Below are positions 10,760 through 22,134 of a DNA stretch of 64,000 nucleotides, one piece after another (the first letter of the stretch is position 1; every line of letters starts with the position of its first letter). The stretch comes from Auriscalpium vulgare (lineage: Eukaryota; Basidiomycota; Agaricomycetes; Russulales; Auriscalpiaceae). The notes below the pieces were generated by a model, which worked only from the letters and a program-made list of their open reading frames with translations, searched no databases and had not been told where the DNA came from. The stretch is taken from contig JAHBBC010000008.1 of the NCBI GenBank assembly GCA_019915015.1, forward strand, positions 1,116,001-1,180,000, given 5' to 3'. A program made the position numbers and the translations under genes.

Positions 10760-12116
10760 TGGGTCTGGCTACGGATCGCCCATACAGATCTGACCGACAG
10801 CCTGGCGGGCCCAGGCCTGTCCAAACCCGATCGATCGCCGGAACTCCGCCGGAAGATTTGCGCCGGAACTTTTCGCCGGAGTTTCCATGTCCTGGATGCT
10901 CTCGCATTCTGAGTACAAATGGACATCGGCTTTCGGCGGTCACGTCCAGCTCCCGATGCACAAGTGACGCGTTTATGATGATGGCACCTCTCGCTCCTGC
11001 CGCGCACCTGGATGAGCATGACGCCGAGGAGAAAGAACGAGCAGCACACACCAGTGTCGAAGAGTCCGCACTGCAGAACTTAAAGATCTTGCCAAGCGAG
11101 GTCCCCAGGTCAACGTCGCTTTCTGCGCCGGAGAACGCGAGTGCTGAACGGTCGAATATGACTTTGAGGTCTGCATCGTCAAGCAGCGCCCGATCGACAG
11201 AATTGAGCTTCTCGCCGACCTGCAGCGGCATGGAGACGTCTTGGGAGGGGGAAGGGTTGTAGCGCGCGATAAGCAGATCACGCGCATCCTTGAGCATGAG
11301 ATGTTGGCCCAAGCCATTCAGATCAGCCCTGGCCTGTGTTTGGAAGACGACAGTGGTCAGAAAGCGATGACAGACCCAAAGACCGAGCACGTACATCTTT
11401 CATGCCCTTTGCGATCGCAGCCAACTTATCATTCTGGCTATCAAGCTGCGCTTCTATCTCCGCTTCGAGCCTTTCACAAGTTGCTTCAAGCTGCATGGAA
11501 TGTAAACGGGTGAGTCTGAATTCCAATTTCAGATACATACATCGGAGGTATGCTTCTTCACCTGACAGGCAAGACGTTAGCACAGGGATTCAAATCAAAC
11601 GATGCACGTACTTTTTCAATCTCCTGCGCCTGCCACTCCAGCTTCAAGTCCAGCAGCGCACTCTCCTTTTCCTGCTCCTGGGCGTCCTCGGCGAGTTTCC
11701 GAAGCGTGTCATCCGCCTGCTTATGGAACTTGTCGGACAGCTTATTGATTGCGTCTGTATGCTCTGCGAGAATTGCGCCGTTCGCAGCAAGCCGACGGCC
11801 GTTCTCCTGATCGATCTTGGCGGACTCATCGGCCTTAATCTTGACCTTGGCCAAAAGTGGATCAACTAGCGTGACTGATCAGTAGGCAGTGCGACATACC
11901 TTGTCCAACCGAAGTATGAGTTGCTCCACCGCATCGCATGCAGCGTCGACTTCACTCAAAGGTCTGACTGATTGGACAGATGATTTCTTCGCTGGACATG
12001 GACATGAGCCTCCACGACTAGCTGGGAGGAAAGAAGACGCAACCATTTTGACCTGCCGTTGACGCGTCGACAGCCGCAGCACTCTCAGGCGCACCAGCCG
12101 GGATGATAGCTGACAT
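10741..12116 (-). CDS. CC-family coiled-coil protein, 7 exons, 351 aa (copy 1)
   Basis: Exons are 12116-12053, 11991-11900, 11845-11612, 11561-11541, 11490-11395, 11333-11052 and 11007-10741; all junctions are GT-AG and frame is kept. Residues 53-165 look like a coiled coil (IDQENGRRLAANGAILAEH, EDAQEQEKESALLDLKLEW, ERLEAEIEAQLDSQNDKL). A conserved C-terminal region follows, with RDLLIARY, EKLNSVDRALLDDADLKVI, FDRSALAF and SDVDLGTSLGKI. I know no named family. Related copies, mostly damaged, lie at 31.6, 35.4, 37.7 and 42.1 kb. The last 18 bases overlap the first possible start of the KDZ transposase, so the extreme C-terminus may derive from the insertion. Function unknown. Confidence 0.7.
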
Positions 12117-12342
12117 TGTTGTGGAGGTTTTGATGAGCGGTCCGTGGCTACAACATCGCCGTCGAGGGGAGGGGTCGTGGTCGGAAGCAAGGGGCGAAGA
12201 CTGCGGCTCCGAGCGTGGTAACGTGACTCCTAGTCATCGGTCCAGGCGTGGTTGCGGGGGAAAGTGGCTCGCTTGCGGTCCGGGAGATGCAGAACTAATA
12301 GTACAAAATCGAGTGAAGTAATAAAGTAGTAGTGTAAGTTAG

Positions 12343-13705
12343 GGTGAGTTAGGGAGGCGCGCGAGGCCGACGATGCTCAGCGGCTGCTCGGCGAGCAGCT
12401 GTCTCACATTCACCACGAGCTGATCCGCGCTCTGAGCTAGCCCCTTCCAACCTCCCGGCCCTGAAACGCCCTTCGAATTCACAACTGCGTACGTTGCAGA
12501 AACCGCTTCCCACACGGCGTAGCACACCAAGTCGCGTTTCTTGGTGTAAATGAGAAAAGAGCTGTCCGCGGAAGAGACCTGGATCTCCCAATGACGCTCT
12601 TCGGATATGTGATAGCGCGTGCCTCAGAGGGTTAACGTGCGGTCGGAGTCGGGTGTCGAGGGAGTGTGCTGGCCACTGGTGCAACGGAGTACATCGGGGT
12701 GAGGGTCACGGTGTTATCGGACTAGAATTCCTGGCACAGCGACTTGTGTGTCTTCCAGTGCAACCCTATCGATTAGTTTGCGTCAGAAAAGGAGCAGAGA
12801 TATAGCAAATATTGACACGCACTTTGGCATTCCGACGAGCAATACAGGACGGAATGGCAGCGCGAGCACTGCTTCATTGATCCCGGCGTCTTGCTGCATG
12901 CCGCGCACTCCCTCGTCTCGCGGGGCGCTGTCTCGCCCGCCCTCGCGCGCAGCCACTTGGGCACAACCGCAGCGATCTCAGGCCCATATAACGTATAGAT
13001 CTCCGAGAATTCTATCCCATCGGCAGTGCGAATGGCCAGATCTGCGCCGGACGCCATAAGCATGTCCACGGTCTTCCCAGAGAAGCACATCATCGCGCCC
13101 CACATTGCGGTCCTGCCGTAGATGTCCTGGTGGTTCGGCGCGGCGCCGTGTGCGAGGAGGGTGCTGATGAGCGTGGGGTTGGTGAAGGTGATCATGCAGG
13201 CGTGTTGGAGCGCGGTGCAGCGGCAGATGTCCGGGACGTCGGGCGGGCAGCCGTGCGCGAGGAGGCATTTGAGTGTCTCGACGTGATAGCCGGATCCGGG
13301 TGGACCTTACTCGAAGCGCTGGCTGCCTAAGACCACGAGTGAGGCGTAGCCTAGTTTGAAGGGCGTCGCTGTGTTATCGAGGCGTGGGGCAGAGCAGTTT
13401 CCGATCGCCTGCTAGGAGTCTTAGGGCGAGATCGATGAAGAGGCAGTGGTGGACGCACGTTGGACACCTCAGATACCATTCCAGTGTAACACGCTAACGC
13501 AAAAGGCTCCATTCTGTTGAGCTTGATATGTAGAGTTTCTGCACGATGGTCAGATCGCGTATTTTGGAAGGCAGGCGGACATACGCTCGTTATACAAGGC
13601 CCGCAGTTCATACCCGCCATTATCTGTCCTCAAAAAGCCATCTGTAGCCAGCAATGTTTGCATGAGAGGTGTGATCTGGAGGCCTGCATCGTCTGCCGTT
13701 GACAT
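12343..13705 (-). pseudogene. Ankyrin-MYND protein pseudogene (copy 1)
   Basis: This aligns along its length with the intact genes at 36.3, 45.7 and 47.4 kb, with the same four exons. The N-terminal exon, the exon with MEPFALACYTGMVSEVS, ankyrin repeats (LLAHGAAPNHQDIYGRTAMW, VDMLMASGADLAIRTADG) and the MYND finger (CAACSKTPGSMKQCSRC, CHSVLYCSSECQ) are all recognisable. Two in-frame stops are clear by comparison: TAA at 13307-13309, where relatives have GEG-type residues, and TAG at 12722-12724 just after the MYND finger. More stops and a small deletion follow in the C-terminal region. It sits 230 bases upstream of CC copy 1 in the same orientation. Confidence 0.85.
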
Positions 13706-15130
13706 GATGAGAGTCCGGATGATAGCGGTGACGGACTCTGACTCACTGCGGAAGAGACAGCCACATGGGACTGACCGTTATCCCGAACAACCCCGAGTCG
13801 TCCCACGAGCTGCTGCTCGCATGAGTCCTTGCCTACCAGGATACAGCGAATGTGGTCAGGAAGGGCTGTAACGCAGGAAATGCGCTTTCAGGACCAGCGT
13901 CTATTGGTCTATCGGCAGCCGCCCAATTTCCCCACGCGATGGCCTCTGTTCGTCAAAAAACAGACAACTCGGACTATATGATGCAACAACACGCTACTCA
14001 ATTAACTGTCCAACGATAGGGATACTACAGCCTTCTGTGCTGAGCGCAGCGTTCAGCGACAATTATTCCCCAGAAATTCTCTGTATTTGAATTGAAGTGC
14101 AACGGGACGTCGGCCGACTGACTCCTCACCATGACCGACACAACCACTTTCCATGCTTCGAGGACAGGCAGACAGTCGGCCACTTCCGGCTCGTCGGAGA
14201 GGGCCCCCAAAGAGCTCGTGCTGGTTTTACTTCGGACGAGCACCGGCCCACGGGCAACCGGCCAGGATCGTGCACGCTCAGAGTCGACGGGCTGCTGTTG
14301 GGGCTGACGGCGTTAAATGGCTGCAGGACATCGTGTTGGATTCGAGGACGAGGCTCTGGCCGTGCGGGTGGTCAGATTGGGTGGATATTCCGTGAGCAAG
14401 ACATTTTACCTGGCAAGCGACGTGGATATTCCGTAATACAATCAATTTCGTCTGGCATCGTTGCGATAAGGTGGGCGCCTGAAATGCGTTCAGATGCGGA
14501 CGCACGGTGCATGATGGCAAGGTCGCCTCACCAGTTTGTCCTCAAACAAGCTCCGCGACCGCTTCCAGCGATGGTGTAATGTCGTCGGACTCTCCGGAGA
14601 ACCTGTCCGGCGCGGCACGCAAATTTTCGCGGGGTCTGCGATGATTTTGCGGTATTCTCCGATTGCTTTGCGAGCAGCAGTGCGTTGACTCGGGCGGGCA
14701 GTTGGTGCCGCAGATGCCACAAACTTCAGCGAGTGTTTGCTGACGTCTGGAGGCGTAGCGGTAGTGCGTGGAAGAAATGGGGTAAATTGTTGCCACGCCT
14801 GGGAGCAGGGAAAGTCTGGAGTGTATGTATGAGTGCGCGCTCGCATGTCCGACTGTTCTCGAGCTGACCTTCAAGTGCGTCTGCGGGCCACACATAGAAC
14901 CAAATAATATCCACCAAGTGCGTATGTCTCCGCCAACGCAATCTGACCCACATTCACGGTCCGAGACGATGGAGGAGAGACGGTGTAGGTCGAGGAGATA
15001 TGGGGGAAGAGGGGAAGATACGCGGACGCGTGATCATCTGGTGCAGCTTTGTGAGACACAGACGACGAGGATTGTTGTAGGAAGGCGGCCAGATGGACGT
15101 GCCGATGAGGTAGGGGAGTTATAGTATGTG
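13706..15130. other. Long intergenic region, no confident gene
   Basis: Open frames occur on both strands, the most protein-like being minus 14243-14025 (ADCLPVLEAWKVVVSVMV) and minus 14895-14542. None shows a domain or clean splice structure, and they overlap plus-strand ORFs of similar length. Decayed gene remnants are possible. Confidence 0.35.
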
Positions 15131-15720
15131 ACGTACCGTACTCCCGTGCGACGGGAGGCGTAGACCGCTCGACCAATCATGATCGCACCCACGTTGGAAA
15201 AACCATATGCCACAAGATAGAGATAATGGATCCTGTAGATCCATCAGGACACGGTGTGGTATGAAAAGAAATTGCGACGCACGTCTACGTCCTGCGCGAA
15301 CATCTGGCGCTCATGTGGCCGGATGAACCAGTGCGCAACTCACAGAAACAACACTGATAGCAAAGCAGATCCTGGAGCAAACATTATATAGCTGGGAGTA
15401 GTATAAATGCGCTGATATGCACCTCTACGACAGGAAGTCGCTCGTGTGGTATGGCCATATGGGTCATCGATGGGGTAGCAGACCCGGGTCCGGGCTGATC
15501 GCTTGAGACCATGGGCATGGGCATGTCTGAAAAGGCCTGTTTTGATCGTAAGAGCAGTATTGGCGTGGGCGGGGAGGTGGAGTGAAGTCGTAAGACGAAG
15601 GCGCGCCAATATGATTCGCGCATACGTACGTCTCGGCAAATGCCGATAGCGTTCGAGGTGCCGACTCGAGCTCCGCTCTCTTGCCCTTGTACCTATCGGA
15701 ATGCACACAATAGCATTGAT
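15130..15720. repeat. Possible diverged copy of the block seen in the protease array
   Basis: Short matches appear in the same order as in the blocks around 50.9-51.3, 55.9-56.4 and 61.3-61.7 kb: gacgtaccgta, then a tcctgta...tcaggaca pair, gcgacgcac, a ggcgggga/gtgga stretch and a tctcggcaaatgccga segment. Identity is patchy and only visible by eye, so homology is tentative. Confidence 0.3.
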
Positions 15721-15879
15721 TTGCAGCTCTTGGGTCGCCGCCAACGAGCCCCCACCCTTTTGGTTCACTGATAGTCGCGATGTTGGGCGTCCTGAGTCTG
15801 CTCTTTCAATTGTCATACTTCCTGCTCTTGCACCATTCCTCAAGATCATTACCCGCGACGGGTTTCTGGCCGCGTCGGG

Positions 15880-16690
15880 TCCGGACTTCCATGGCGGATT
15901 TGACTGCTCAGATAAACAGTGGTTCAGACCCCGGGGGCGGCTTCAAGAGTGTGTTGGACTCAGCCAGGGTGGCTTCTACGAAGATGGCAGACACCGGTGC
16001 GCTTATCGTTCTCAAAGACTGGCGCTCAAGTTTCAACTATAAACTCCAGGTCATACTAGATCATACCCGCACTTCAGACGGGTACTAAATTACTACGAAG
16101 ATCCTGGTCGACATCGCGTCAGATGAAGTAGCGGTATATCCTGACCTCTAAACCACTTTCTGCCGATCCCCGTGACCAAACTTCCCCCTGGCCATCGTCG
16201 TCTGGTCATGCCGTCGTTCTTGAGACAGTTCAACGACCCGCGTTCGACACGTTCAGAGACGCTATCGCATCCTTCACCCAGACATCCAAGGTGCGGAATC
16301 ATTTCTGACTTACCAGCGGCATTCTCTGTCCGACGCGTATTAGCAGGGCGATACAGTTCCTGGACGAGCATCATATTGCACATAGGTAGATATGTGTCCT
16401 TTACCCGTGCCTCAAATCTGACCGACCGTCTGCAGGGATCACACGTCCAACAAGATCGTGCCGGACCCCAACGGCATGTATCCCGTTTATCTCTGCCCAG
16501 AGAAGATTGACCGCCGAGAAAACGAAACATCTTACGCGAACACAGCGTCCTTCCTTGTGTACTCCGTTGCGAGGTGCTGACCCGCCTCCGAGCATCGTAA
16601 CAGCACAGATCTGCAACCCCTTTCCCATCGATGTCTATGACCCTCAGCAACCTCATCCGCGTACTGTTGTTCCCTGGACGATGTCACGTT
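15880..16690 (+). pseudogene. Degenerate HRDC-type protein kinase relic
   Basis: Plus-strand fragments in changing frames match the kinases at 26-29 kb: DKQWFRPRGRLQEC (compare EKWWVKRRDWLREC), DHTRTSDGY, SKPLSADPRDQT, FDTFRDAIASFTQ, NKIVPDPNGMYPV and CNPFPIDVY. The HRD and DFG motifs are lost, several stops interrupt the frame, and fragments are separated by frame changes. It is a dead member of the local kinase family in the opposite orientation to the other two. Confidence 0.65.
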
Positions 16691-16899
16691 GCTGCCCTCG
16701 TCCGAGCACCTTTCCCCGGCATCCTACCCTCCTGCGAATGAACGCGTCAACTCCCTATGGCAGTTGCTCGGTGCTCCCTGGCCTCCAGTCTGGAACCGAT
16801 GGACCAACGTACAGTCCCAGAATATGAATGCCGATGCTGAACGGGGCGATGACGTCGTATGTCTCCCGCCTCGCTCGTTGCCTTGATATCCTGACCCAA

Positions 16900-17400
16900 T
16901 GACCCTGCGCAGGTGCAACACTCTCACAGAGCTCGGCGAGATGCCCACTGTGAACCCGGCAAACCTTTCTCTCGTGCACACCGCGCATGCTTCGGACTCG
17001 GAGCCGCCGCGGCCGCGCCCTTGTCACGTGATGCACGGCCCGTTCTCGGTGCTCCCGCCGCCACCGCATACGACTTCCACTTCCCAACCACCACCACCCT
17101 GCTCCTCCAGCAGCAGCAGCGAAGACCCACACGCAGTTCTCGCCAGATTGCCTCCGCCGTCTCTCGCGCCCCACGCTCCGCTCCTTCCACATTCTCGCCC
17201 GCCAGCTCACTCCCCCAGATCCTCGAACGCCTTGGGTACCTCGTCCCCAGCCATGCGCAAGCACCGCCCGCCCCCGCTGAGGTGCACGCGCTGCCCTTTT
17301 GTGCTGGAAAATGGCCGCGCGTGGGCTCTGAAATGACATGTCAAGACACACGAGGGGGTTAGGAAGAAGTTTACGTGCGGACGAGACGGCATCAGAAGAA
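16900..17400 (+). pseudogene. C2H2 zinc-finger gene relic (copy 1)
   Basis: The 3' part reads CTRCPFVLENGRAWALK, then a TGA codon, then HVKTHEGVRKKFTC, the outline of a C2H2 finger with the first histidine just after the stop. The TGA at 17332-17334 stands where copy 2 at 62.3 kb has an arginine codon, consistent with a CGA-to-TGA change. Upstream is Ser/Pro-rich (poly-Ser from a CAGCAG run) with an ILARQLT segment also seen in copy 2. Both copies share flanking 3' sequence. A transcription-factor origin is plausible but not proven. Confidence 0.5.
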
Positions 17401-18887
17401 CCACAACGCGAGGTGCGCGAGGGCGCAGGGCAGAGATGTGTGAGCTTTCTGTCCGTCTGTTCATTTGCTATGTCTGCTTTCATCGTCTTTGCTGTCCGCT
17501 GTCTTGTTTACGCTTCAGAGTCGCTGTTCCGTTGTCATCTTTACTCCTCTGTACCCCACGCTATTCAAATACCATGCGCAACCTTCATCTCTTCTTTTCA
17601 ACGCGTGGGCGTCTATACTGTATCCAAGCGCGCCCTTCCTAGCCTCAACCATCATCTCGCCTGCGCACCGAGGTGCCCTTCGACGACCTCAAAGTCGCAC
17701 GCGCTCGCCATCAAAGCCCGAGGCGATCGACAGAGTGTGTCGCTCTTCTGCTCCCAATCTGATGCATTCACCTTGATTCTGGTGCAGCTGTCAATCATAA
17801 GAACTCTGTGTGGGCTTTGGGTGACCCTGGGACATGTACGAGACGTGCGCTTGCTGCCATGGAAAGGGCGGGGGCGCACCTGGCGCAGAGGCAAACCCAG
17901 ACCCTCAGTACGCCTACTACCTCATCGCGACGTTCCCCTTCGTCTCACCCTGGTTCTCTTGAGATTCACAAGCGGCACAAGCAAAAACAACCTCGGATAA
18001 GACAGACGCCACGCGCGCTCTCCATCAAGATGCGGACACAGTGCGCCTCCTGCGGCTTGATGTCGCTCTCAATCTGACGATTGGGTTGGGTAGGACGGTA
18101 GTGCCACGCGCGGCTGGGCGAGAGGCAGTACTTCCCCGCATCATCGTGCGCTCCTCTGGTTTCCTACCCTGGCTTGCATCAGCATTCTTCGTAGCCAGCC
18201 CGGGCATCGCCATGTGTGGTGGTTGTTCTGTTCTGTTCTGCGCAATTCCCTAAAAGGGTCGCCACGATTGAACTCCCATTCAAACACCCCGCACGTCCCC
18301 TTGCCAGCTCCGTCTCCCCAACTCGCAATGGATCCCTTCTCCAATGGATCCCTTCTCCGATTTAGCCTAGCTTACATCGAGCTCTCTGTGCATTATCAAC
18401 TTCAACATCATGGCCGCGTCAGCGAACGAGACTATCACCGACGACGTTGTGAGCGCGCCTTTCCTTCATGTCCTCCATCTCTCTCACTGCGTTCGTCGGC
18501 AAACAAGCGCTGCGGCCCCTCGTCTCTAGATTCGGACTTGTGGATCGACGCACAGGTGCTGCTGCATGCAGACCTCACCCGGGCGATGTCGTGCGTTTTC
18601 TGTTATGGTTGTTGTCTGGCAATTACTTGCGTTCAAGATCTCATTGGACGTCGACTCGGACGACGGCTAGACGGTCTGGTCGCGCGAGATCCATAAAAGC
18701 ATCCAACAATGATCGAGATTGTCGCTCGCTTCTCATGAATAATTGCTGAGCTCTTGGAAGTTGCATTCTCTCGCGCATAGTTAGGAGGAAGTACTGGGCT
18801 GTCGTCTGGTTTTACAAGTCGTTGACCGCTGGTATCGTACGTTCGGCTACGTTGTCACCAGGACGCCTGCTACTTACTCTCGACCCA
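17400..18887. other. Intergenic, unrecognised ORFs
   Basis: The first 250 bases resemble the sequence downstream of the second C2H2 relic (62.5 kb), so this is duplicated flank. The plus-strand ORF 18214-18696 (LDSDLWIDAQVLLHADLTRAM) may be a decayed coding remnant, but I recognise nothing. A 15-base direct repeat of atggatcccttctcc lies at about 18328-18358. Confidence 0.35.
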
Positions 18888-19139
18888 TTACGATTCCTAT
18901 GAATCGTTTCTTATGTAATCTACATACAGCATTTTTTTGACCCATGCAACGACTATCTCCGTCGCCTTTTTTGGTAATTCACTCCCACGCCCTGTCCACT
19001 TGTGTTTTCCCTCCGTCACTTTTGCTCTGGGTGATTCACATGAATTGTTACACATACAGCATTTCTTGGACCATGTAGTGCCGACAGATAATGCAGAGTA
19101 ATCAAACAGCCTGGGTAGCATGAGCAGAAGTGTAAGGAT

Positions 19140-19193
19140 GATGACATCATTCCGGGTTTTAAAAATGCATTTAAAACCCGGAATGATGTCATC
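19140..19193. repeat. Perfect inverted repeat, 24-nt arms
   Basis: The arm at 19140-19163 (gatgacatcattccgggttt plus taaa) is exactly complementary to 19170-19193, separated by six bases. Transcribed in either direction it would form a strong hairpin. Confidence 0.9.
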
Positions 19194-19341
19194 CTCATGA
19201 CTAATCATGTTCACTTCTGCAGAGACGCAGTGTCTCTCAGCAGCCTCTTGCATATATAGCACTTTTCAGACCATGTCATACCTACAGATATTGCAGAACA
19301 GGAATTGAACATCCAGGTAGTATGAGCAGAAGTGTAAAGAT

Positions 19342-19394
19342 GATGACATCATTCCGGGTTTTAAAATGCATTTAAAAACCCGGAATGATGTCAT
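19342..19394. repeat. Second inverted repeat, same sequence
   Basis: A second copy of the palindrome lies about 203 bases downstream of the first, with the same arm sequence and one extra T/A in the right arm. The flanks gagcagaagtgtaa and ctaatcatgttc are shared, showing tandem duplication of the unit. Confidence 0.85.
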
Positions 19395-19879
19395 TATCTT
19401 GACTAATCATGTTCGCTTCCGTGGAGAGGCAATGTCACTCCACACAGCCTCTGGCAGCCCTCCACAGTACTTATTGCTGTATTGCCCAGGAACCAGGATT
19501 TTATTGCCAACTGCCCTGGACTGTCCACCCGCTGTTGCCCTATGCCATGTAGCATTGCAGGGGCTCTGAATGTATCAGTCAAGTCAAAGTAGTCTGTATC
19601 ATTTGGTGTACATTTGTTATGCATATCTGATAAAATAAGAACTCCCATAACAAGGGCAGAATCGTACCGCCGTGCTACGCATCGGCCCACTCCCAGCAAG
19701 TGCCTCTTTCATTTCTCGTTTGTACATAGATGTATCCATACTTGCCCATCGCTAGACAAAACATACTGATCCATGAGACTACATGCGCAAAGCCTCGCTC
19801 ACTGTGTTGACAGTCCACAAGTGTTATAGGGGAGCGGAAGGCAGCATAGAATTCCGAGAATATTTGACGGACGTGCTCA

Positions 19880-22134
19880 TCAGTCGAGGTCGTCTGCAGA
19901 ACACAGAACAAGATGGTCACCCTCAAGAACACATTGCGCCGTAATCATCTTCCGAAACTCTCCAACCGAAGCCTCCAAGCCCTGCGTGTCATTCAGCTCC
20001 ACCTGGTCCAAAACGACAAGCTCTCTGTCCGACGTCGCTCCTGCTGCACATCGCAGCAGCGCACCGCCTGTCAACTTCCCCTTGCTGCTATTTGGGTCGC
20101 GCACGAGAGACAGCTCCCATTTGAAAAATTGCGCTGTGCCGCTGATTAGTGAATGTCCGCGCGACAAGCAGCGGGGTAGCACATACGTCCACCGGGGTCC
20201 GCGCTCGGCGGTAGGACGCGACTGACAGCGTCGTGGAGCTTGGCAAGGTATTTGGGGTGAACGATCTGACAGTGGCGCAGGTCGAGCGTCTTCAAAGTGT
20301 GCCCGGCACGCGTGCGCGCTGTGAGACAGTCTTGTAGTGTGTCGCCGACACGTTGCGCACCAGGCGCATAGCGCGCGTGCAAGCGGACGTCGCACAGACG
20401 TAGAGTTTTCAGCGCCGGCAGTAAGACTGTCGCTCTGTCAGCACTGTTGAGCACCAGAAAGTGGTGCGTGGGCGTACCATTGGATGGCGCGCTGTCCGTG
20501 GCTACCTGCGGGGTAAGAACGCGGCAGAGCGAGATGGCGGTGCTCTGCGCGGCCTCGATGATTTTAATGTCGGGAAGGTAGGTCAGCACCTTCTCCCAAG
20601 CCACTTCTCTCCACGCGACGTCGAGCACCGTGAGATTACGCAGGTAATTTGATCCAAAGTAAATCACCGCCAGTACGGTCAGCAAGCCGTGCTGCCACCG
20701 CCGGCTGCCCTGAGGAAACTCGAGCGAGATGGGTGCGTTGTAAGTGCGGCGCATGCCTCGCCACGCGAGCACGAGGACCTTGGTACTGGCAGTGACCGGA
20801 GATGACCAAGGCTCGAGAGATGAGATTACGAGCTTGGTGATGGGCTGACCGACGCCATGAATTGATGGCTCGATGGCTTTGAAGAAAGGGAGGGGTTCCT
20901 CATCTTCGGCGCGTTGGTGGCTGCCACTTGAGATCGTGATGCGGAGCTGTGCCGTTGTTGGGAGCATGACTTTTTGGAAAAAGCGCTTCGCGTTGTTGAT
21001 GGAAGCAATGAGGGTGAGTTTGGTCATCTGCGGCAGCCACAGCTTCAGCTCGACCACGTTAGATGTCTCCTCTTGCGGCACGGCGTCGGTGAAGGCGATC
21101 GCCAGAGTGAGAATGTTGAGATTGACCATCCGCCGGAAGGCTTCGATGACGTCTTCGAGACGCGGCTTATTTCCGTCGACGATGTCTGCTGACTGCAGCT
21201 CCAAACTGACGAGGGTGGTCAGGCACGGGGATGCCCAATTGAACGCGGAGGGCGTGACGAGGCGGAGTGTACGAAGAGCGGGAGTAGAACCGGGAAGGAA
21301 CCGTCCGGGCAGGTCTGGCGTTCGGTCGCTGTTGATCTCCATGTCGAGCGTCTCCAGTATCGGACACATTGCAAGAGAATTGCCATAAAGCAAAGGTAGA
21401 TCAAACCACCCCTGATGAACTATCCAAAGGATCTCCGTGCGATGGAGGTTGGCGATGAGGAGGGCCGCTGTGGGAACGTTGGACGGCGCTAATAATCTGA
21501 AAACGGCGGAAAATGAGATAGGGTGGCGTTTTGATCGGGTCAACATCAGGTCTGCCCATTCGTCGGTGGGGAGTGGGAGAGGAACATTGGTCCACAAGAC
21601 CGGGTACTCGAGCGCAGTCATCCGCCACGCGCGGCATACATGAGTGGCGCAAGAAATCCAACCGAGCGACGTCGAGGTCGGTGAGTCCAGGAGAGACAAC
21701 CAAAGAAACGCCTTTTCGATAACCTCGGGGGGAAGACGGGATACAGGGAGGAGCGCGTTGTGCCCGGCCCGCACAGAATAAAGCGCACTTTGGATAGCAT
21801 TTTCGTGTCCTTGGTAGTGCTTTTGGATGGCTGCCGAAGCGACTTTTAGGGCGCCCTCTTCGAGCAGTCGTGCTTGGCGGATGGCATCCAGAGCCTTCAA
21901 GAGTGGCGCCTCGTGCTCGACGACGGTGGTCAGTTCGGAGTTGTTGGAGCAGATGTCATAGGAAGGGATGGAGCCGAGCTGCGTGAGGCGCGCTGAGGTT
22001 GCGTCGACCCAGTATGAGACGCCGCTGGCCGCGGCCTCCTCTACAAGATGTCTACGGATGGGTGTCGGTGAGGAATAGCGAGAGCGGAGATAAAGATACA
22101 CGAGAAATACGCACGCAGTGAGAACAACAACCAT
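19880..22134 (-). CDS. F-box/LRR-like protein F1, 4 exons, 695 aa
   Basis: Preferred exons are 22134-22115, 22051-20478, 20426-20187 and 20133-19880. The 20-nt first exon and following GTGCGT donor match F2 and F3 exactly in layout. An F-box is present (LPVSRLPPEVIEKAFLWL, then CATHVCRAWRMTALEYPVLW), followed by leucine-rich, LRR-like strands (ILETLDMEI, LRTLRLVTP, LVSLELQSA). The terminal exon carries the family motif ELVVLDQVELND. F-box proteins recruit substrates to SCF ubiquitin ligases; the substrate is unknown. If intron 1 (63 nt, no stop) were retained, the protein would gain an N-terminal hydrophobic segment (VVVLTACVFLVYLYL) and be 716 aa. It is divergent from F2. Confidence 0.8.

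Larger units (their letters stand above)
18888..19460. mobile_element. Non-coding palindromic element (copy 1)
   Basis: This AT-rich island starts with ttacgattcctatgaatcg and contains repeated acatacagcattt...ttggaccatg segments. It has two tandem units of about 200 bases, each with gagcagaagtgtaa followed by a near-perfect palindrome and then ctaatcatgttc. The same start and spaced motifs recur at 63,747-64,000, where they interrupt a protease gene, so it is a dispersed repeat. No coding capacity is evident. It may be a non-autonomous DNA element (MITE or foldback type); terminal repeats are not resolved. Confidence 0.6.

Noticed and set aside
16093..16656. Minus-strand 187-codon ORF at 16 kb
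   Set aside because: It is the antisense shadow of the plus-strand kinase relic; its GMTRRRWPG stretch parallels an identical shadow opposite K2.
19140..19394. Rho-independent terminators
   Set aside because: The palindromes look like terminator hairpins but lie in a fungal intergenic repeat, duplicated in tandem and with no gene ending nearby. A mobile-element origin fits better.
19880..22134. F1 as an N-terminally membrane-anchored protein by default
   Set aside because: The hydrophobic start lies in what is an intron by comparison with F2 and F3, which share the 20-nt first exon. The anchored form is kept only as an alternative isoform.
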